From: Clostridia bacterium
GTDB taxonomy: Bacteria; Bacillota; Clostridia; Oscillospirales; RGIG577
Direction: 5' to 3'
NCBI GenBank assembly: GCA_017419325.1
Contig: JAFOLN010000349.1
Location: 1 to 9,645 of the forward strand
DNA length: 9,645 nucleotides
Part shown: in pieces, positions 6,594 through 9,645 of the stretch
Layout of the letters: every line of letters starts with the position of its first letter
How positions within the stretch are numbered: the stretch's first letter is position 1
Translations under genes and position numbers: made by a program
Notes under the pieces: generated by a model
The model's input: the letters and a program-made list of their open reading frames with translations, nothing else
What the model was told of the DNA's origin: nothing
Databases searched by the model: none

Positions 6594-8673
6594 TTGCGTA
6601 ATCCTCTTTGAGTTTATTAAGAATCTTCGAATCGTTTAAGTCTATTTTCGGCGCGCCCCTGTTAATATATACGGTTATCGTTTTATCGATATATTGAACG
6701 CTTATAAGCGAGTTTTCCTCCATTACCTCAAGGCATACCATCATCCTTGCGTGATTTACCTCGCGCTTTGAGTGCCACGACACCTCTCTTGCAAGCTTTG
6801 CGACGGAAAATTCGTTTATGCCGCGCTGCGCCTTTGCGCAAAGATACCTGTATGTTGCCACAAAGTCGTCTCTTACGGGGATGATGGTCTCAAGCTCGTC
6901 TTTTTTAAGCTTCATGCAGTCCCTGTGCTTTAAGTAAATTTCGTGGCACATATGCATATTTACGCCGTATTTGCCCGAAAGCTCCATCGCCTTTATGATG
7001 AACTGCACTGAATCGCGTCCCCTGTATGTGTGGATGTTCGCGGTGAACACTATATCGACGCGGTCGCCGGAAATGACGCCAAGCTCATCCTCCGTCTTGT
7101 TGAAGAAGAACGCGGAGACGAATTTGTCCCGCTCAAGCTGGAAGTTGAGCCGTACATGCTTGTTGCCCGAAATGGGAACAACGTCCCATATGAGCACGTT
7201 CTTCATTATGAAAACAGGCGTCGGGTTTCCCGTGCCGTATGGCTCCAAAACGGAAAGCTCGTTTATCGTGTCTATCGTTATCTCGTGGGGATAAAGCTCA
7301 CAGTCTGCCATAAGCGCGGGAAGCTCTATGGACATAAGCTCCTCGCGGCTCTGACGGTTTATCTCTTCTCTGAATGCGGGGATGTTTTCCCTCTTTATGC
7401 TGAGTCCCGCCGCAAGCTCGTGACCGCCGTATTTTTCAAGGTATGAGCTCGTTTTCTCAAGCGCCCTAAACAGGCTGAAATTGCCCACGCTGCGTCCGCT
7501 GCCCTTTCCCGGCTCCTCCTGGGTCGAGATAAGTATGGTGGGACAGCAGTAGCGCTCGCATATTTTTGACGCCACCACGCCTATAACGCCCTGGTGCCAC
7601 GCCTCGTTTTCAAGTACGATTATTTCGGGATCGTTCTTCGTTACCCTGCGGCGTTCAAGCTCTGTCGTGACCTGTCTTAATATCTCCGCCTCGGTCTCCT
7701 GGCGGAGCTTGTTCTTCTTTATAAGCTCGTCGGCTATTTCGTCCGCCGTTCTTTTGTCCTTGGTGACAAAGAGCTCTACCGCGAGATTTGCGTTTCCCAC
7801 TCTGCCCGCCGCGTTTATGCGCGGAGCGAGGACGAAGCTTACGGAAACGGCGTTTATGGGCTTCGATTCAAGCCCCGCCTTGCTTATAAGAGAGCGAAGA
7901 CCCAGATTGTCGGTGGTCTGGAGGTGTCTTAGACCCTCCTTTGCGATAAGTTTGTTTTCGCCCGAAAGAGGCATTACGTCGGCTATGGTGCCTATTGCCA
8001 CAAGCTCGCAGTAGCGGCAGAACATATCCTTCATCTTATCCCGGCCCGCGAGGGCGCATATAAGCTTAAACACAACGCCTACGCCCGCAAGGTTCTTGAA
8101 GGGATACGGACAGTCGGGCCGCTTGGGGTTTATGACCGCCAGCGCCTCGGGTATCTCACAGGAGCATTCGTGATGGTCGGTTATGATTATGTCAAGACCT
8201 ATCGAATTTGCGTATCTTACCTCCTCAAAGCCGGTTATGCCCGAGTCAACGGTAATGAGCAGCGTTGCCCCGGAATCGTGAAGCGCCTTTATGGCGCAGG
8301 AGTTGAGACCGTAGCCCTCGTCGCACCGCTGAGGTATGTAATACTCCGTTTCTATGCCGAGATCGGTAAGATAGTTTATAAGGACGGCCGTGGAGGTCAC
8401 ACCGTCCACGTCGTAGTCTCCGTAAACGGCTATTTTTTCGTGTGCCTCTATCGCTTTTCTGAGACGCTCGCAGGCGGCGTCCATGTCCTTCATAAGAAAC
8501 GGGTCGTTCCAAAGCTCCTCGCCCGCCTCTATAAAGGAACGGGCCTCGTCAGCGTCGGTTATGCCTCTGTTTATAAGCAGTATTTTTACAAGTTCGTTAT
8601 GGGAAACGGCGGAAAGCACGTCGGTATTCTGCTTCTGCCTGTCAAACATACATTGCCATGAATCGTTTTTCAT
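6586..8673 (-). CDS. recJ: single-stranded-DNA-specific 5'-3' exonuclease RecJ
   Basis: RecJ degrades single-stranded DNA 5' to 3' in RecFOR recombination, mismatch repair and base excision repair. The protein has 695 aa. The DHH phosphoesterase domain shows YGDYDVDG (84-91), VDSGIT with Asp143, ITDHHE with Asp166-His167-His168, and GTIADVMPL (228-236); these carry the metal ligands. PRINAAGRVGNA (284-295) is typical of RecJ. The DHHA1 domain follows (about 350-445) with GVIGVVAS and YGGHELAAG (415-423). Next comes an OB-fold region (about 458-565, with LEPYGTGNPTP) for strand binding. The C-terminal 125 residues match the extra helical region common to Firmicute RecJ. The ATG has a weak GGTGAG SD close by. 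It is the first gene of the operon, with a promoter about 50 nt upstream. Confidence 0.96.
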   Translation of the reverse strand: MKNDSWQCMFDRQKQNTDVLSAVSHNELVKILLINRGITDADEARSFIEAGEELWNDPFLMKDMDAACERLRKAIEAHEKIAVYGDYDVDGVTSTAVLINYLTDLGIETEYYIPQRCDEGYGLNSCAIKALHDSGATLLITVDSGITGFEEVRYANSIGLDIIITDHHECSCEIPEALAVINPKRPDCPYPFKNLAGVGVVFKLICALAGRDKMKDMFCRYCELVAIGTIADVMPLSGENKLIAKEGLRHLQTTDNLGLRSLISKAGLESKPINAVSVSFVLAPRINAAGRVGNANLAVELFVTKDKRTADEIADELIKKNKLRQETEAEILRQVTTELERRRVTKNDPEIIVLENEAWHQGVIGVVASKICERYCCPTILISTQEEPGKGSGRSVGNFSLFRALEKTSSYLEKYGGHELAAGLSIKRENIPAFREEINRQSREELMSIELPALMADCELYPHEITIDTINELSVLEPYGTGNPTPVFIMKNVLIWDVVPISGNKHVRLNFQLERDKFVSAFFFNKTEDELGVISGDRVDIVFTANIHTYRGRDSVQFIIKAMELSGKYGVNMHMCHEIYLKHRDCMKLKKDELETIIPVRDDFVATYRYLCAKAQRGINEFSVAKLAREVSWHSKREVNHARMMVCLEVMEENSLISVQYIDKTITVYINRGAPKIDLNDSKILNKLKEDYANA

Positions 8674-8714
8674 ATACTCACCACATCAATCATATATACA
8701 GCATATTATAAGCC

Positions 8715-8729
8715 ATAATAATTTATTAT
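8715..8729. promoter_or_regulatory. perfect 7-1-7 palindrome over the recJ -10 box
   Basis: ATAATAA-T-TTATTAT, overlapping five of the six -10 bases and the expected start of transcription. The 7-1-7 layout resembles Fur-family operators, but the bases do not match Fur, PerR or Zur consensus boxes. The stretch is only A and T, so chance is a real alternative. Confidence 0.35.
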
Positions 8730-8753
8730 ACCAGATGTTGTAGCTTCTGACAA
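8725..8753 (-). promoter_or_regulatory. sigma-A-type promoter of the recJ-relA-dtd-MBL-hemZ operon
   Basis: On the minus strand TTGTCA (8748-8753, 5 of 6) is separated by 17 nt from a perfect TATAAT (8725-8730), with a TG one base upstream (extended -10). Transcription should start near 8718, leaving a leader of about 45 nt before recJ. A second TATAAT at 8705-8710 has no matching -35 box. Confidence 0.8.
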
Positions 8754-8755
8754 CA
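8736..8755. promoter_or_regulatory. inverted repeat over the recJ -35 box
   Basis: Perfect arms TGTTGT (8736-8741) and ACAACA (8750-8755) with an 8-nt spacer, covering most of the promoter spacer and the whole -35 hexamer. This is operator-like placement for a dimeric repressor. The sequence does not match LexA, HrcA or Rex sites that I know. Confidence 0.4.
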
Positions 8756-8756
8756 T

Positions 8757-8769
8757 AATTCGCCGAATT
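8757..8769. promoter_or_regulatory. perfect 6-1-6 palindrome upstream of the recJ -35 box
   Basis: AATTCG-C-CGAATT, lying 3 bp upstream of the -35 hexamer, where an activator or a second repressor dimer could bind. No known consensus recognised. Confidence 0.35.
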
Positions 8770-8800
8770 TCTTACATGGAAAATTATAATTTGCCGTCAA

Positions 8801-8838
8801 AAGCCAAAAGACAGCAAAAACCTGGGCTCAGCTGTCTT
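8801..8838 (-). terminator. intrinsic terminator of the radical SAM gene
   Basis: Minus-strand stem AAGACAGC (8831-8838) pairs perfectly with GCTGTCTT (8808-8815) around a 15-nt loop. It is followed by T-rich sequence (TTGGCTTTT). It lies about 30 nt after the stop codon. The tail is interrupted by GGC, so termination may be incomplete. Confidence 0.7.
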
Positions 8839-8869
8839 AAAAGAGAACTATGGAATACTTGTGAAAACG

Positions 8870-9481
8870 TTATTTGACCATTTCGCGTATGCGAAGCGGT
8901 ATGCCGAGCTTCCCGCAAAGCTCGCGGGACTGCTCTATCTGCGTTTTCGGGATAATGTCTACGACGGTAAACACGGTGTCGATGCCCGCCGCCTTGCAGC
9001 GCACCGCAAAGCTGCACATTGCGTCGAAGGCCTTTTCGCCGAAACGGGGGCGCGTTACCTTCGTGTAGTCCACGGCGTTGGGCGCGTTCAAGCTTATGGA
9101 CACGATGTCTATAAGTTTGCATAACTCAGGCACTATGTCGCGCCCGTGTATAAGGTCGGCAAGGCCGTTTGTGTTAAGGCGTATGGGCGTTTTCGAGCGC
9201 GCTTTTATAAGACGCGCCGTCTCGCACATCACGTCGGCTCGCTCCGTAGGCTCGCCGTAGCCGCAGAAAACTATCTGCGCGTATTTGTCCAGGTCCCGTC
9301 CGTCAAGCTCAGCCGTTATCTCCTCCATGGAGGGCTCGTGCTCAAGCCATAAGGGGTCGGAGCCGTATGCGCCGTCGTCGTTTTTGCGAATGCAGAAAAC
9401 ACAGTCGCAGGGACACCGGTTAGTTATATTAAGATAGAGGTTGTCTTCCACCTCATATGATATCGTCATAGATCTTTTCAT
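8870..9481 (-). CDS. TatD-associated radical SAM protein
   Basis: Protein of 203 aa from the chosen ATG, matching the short radical SAM family whose members are often adjacent or fused to TatD-type deoxyribonucleases. The [4Fe-4S] ligands are Cys23, Cys27 and Cys30 (CX3CX2C, in NRCPCDCVFC); an extra Cys25 lies between them. Further family signatures are WLEHEPS (45-51), VFCGYGEPT (71-79, SAM binding), RLNTNG (101-106), HGRDIVPEL (112-120) and VSISLNAPN (127-135). No auxiliary cluster domain is visible. The reaction and substrate are unknown for the family. No tatD gene is seen in the window. The start is unsettled: ATG at 9481 or 9469 fits the family N-terminus, while an in-frame TTG at 9526 would add 15 residues but has no SD and lies inside a leader hairpin. 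AGAGGA (9495-9500) is 13 nt from the ATG at 9481, longer than ideal. The gene has its own promoter and terminator. Confidence 0.9.
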   Translation of the reverse strand: MKRSMTISYEVEDNLYLNITNRCPCDCVFCIRKNDDGAYGSDPLWLEHEPSMEEITAELDGRDLDKYAQIVFCGYGEPTERADVMCETARLIKARSKTPIRLNTNGLADLIHGRDIVPELCKLIDIVSISLNAPNAVDYTKVTRPRFGEKAFDAMCSFAVRCKAAGIDTVFTVVDIIPKTQIEQSRELCGKLGIPLRIREMVK

Positions 9482-9513
9482 TTTATCCGTCACATCCTCT
9501 AATTTAAGCCCGT

Positions 9514-9551
9514 GCTGCGAAACCAAGACGAAAAAGGTCTGGTGTCGCAGC
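9514..9551 (-). promoter_or_regulatory. leader hairpin of the radical SAM gene
   Basis: On the minus strand a perfect 7-bp outer stem (GCTGCGA at 9545-9551 with TCGCAGC at 9514-9520) encloses one mismatch and a second stem (ACC-AGAC with GTCT-T-GGT, one bulged T) around a CTTTTTC loop. It begins about 8 nt after the expected transcription start and is not followed by a T-run, so it is not an obvious terminator. It may stabilise the RNA or affect translation, or the DNA dyad may be a protein site. Confidence 0.55.
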
Positions 9552-9565
9552 TTTCAAGGATATTT

Positions 9566-9594
9566 ATTATACTACACCTGTTTCATTATGTCAA
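9566..9594 (-). promoter_or_regulatory. perfect-consensus sigma-A promoter of the radical SAM gene
   Basis: On the minus strand TTGACA (9589-9594), a 17-nt spacer and TATAAT (9566-9571): both hexamers and the spacing match the consensus exactly. Transcription should start near 9559, giving a leader of about 78 nt to the ATG at 9481. The remaining bases up to 9645 contain a short GCGG/CCGC hairpin but no gene that I can support. Confidence 0.9.
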
Positions 9595-9645
9595 CGCGGC
9601 GCATTTCGATATGTGCATTATGCGGCAAACCGCCAAAGAAAGGGC

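Noticed and set aside
8170..8661. Plus-strand open frame of 163 codons across recJ
   Set aside because: It is antisense to the conserved DHH domain of RecJ, with no family motif and no promoter.
8705..8710. Second TATAAT downstream of the recJ promoter
   Set aside because: The region 17 nt upstream reads TGGTAT, a poor -35 box, so a second promoter is not supported.
8784..9122. Minus-strand open frame of 112 codons in another frame of the radical SAM gene
   Set aside because: It overlaps the conserved radical SAM coding frame, is Arg/His-rich in the manner of out-of-frame translations, and runs through the terminator hairpin.
9595..9645. Possible end of an upstream gene or terminator
   Set aside because: Only a 4-bp GCGG/CCGC hairpin without a T-run is visible, and 51 bases are too few to support a coding call.

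Overview
The window looks like a piece of a low-to-mid GC anaerobic Firmicute, most likely class Clostridia (Oscillospirales- or Lachnospirales-like gut or sediment lineages). This is inferred from gene content and order (recJ, a bifunctional (p)ppGpp synthetase, dtd, an MBL hydrolase, HemZ), SD-rich translation starts, sigma-A-type promoters and a TatD-associated radical SAM gene. The species cannot be named from the sequence. All eight genes lie on the minus strand, so the window is best read from high to low coordinates. I see no mobile element, CRISPR array, tRNA or rRNA.

Region 1 (9645 to about 8800): a stand-alone radical SAM gene of the TatD-associated family. It has a perfect-consensus promoter (TTGACA, 17 nt, TATAAT), a leader with a strong hairpin, and a hairpin plus T-rich terminator after it. 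The 50 bases upstream of the promoter hold no recognisable gene.

Region 2 (8769 to 1804): a tight operon, recJ > relA > dtd > MBL hydrolase > hemZ. recJ/relA overlap by 8 nt and MBL/hemZ by 11 nt; the other gaps are under 30 nt. A promoter precedes recJ (TTGTCA, 17 nt, TATAAT), surrounded by three perfect dyads. The operon combines single-strand DNA repair (RecJ), the stringent response (RelA/SpoT homologue), proofreading of D-aminoacyl-tRNA (Dtd), a glyoxalase-II-like hydrolase and a HemN-family radical SAM enzyme. This order is familiar from Clostridia, but the apt gene often found between recJ and relA, and the hisS/aspS genes often found after hemZ, are absent here.

Region 3 (1798 to 1280): a small zinc-ribbon protein with its own promoter and a clear intrinsic terminator.

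Region 4 (1259 to 4): a lipoprotein with a DUF4358-like domain followed by a transglutaminase-like domain with an intact Cys-His-Asp triad, probably transcribed from its own promoter.

Most of the window is core housekeeping. The points most worth a second look are the uncharacterised radical SAM gene with its structured leader, the dyad cluster at the recJ-relA promoter, and the two-domain surface lipoprotein.
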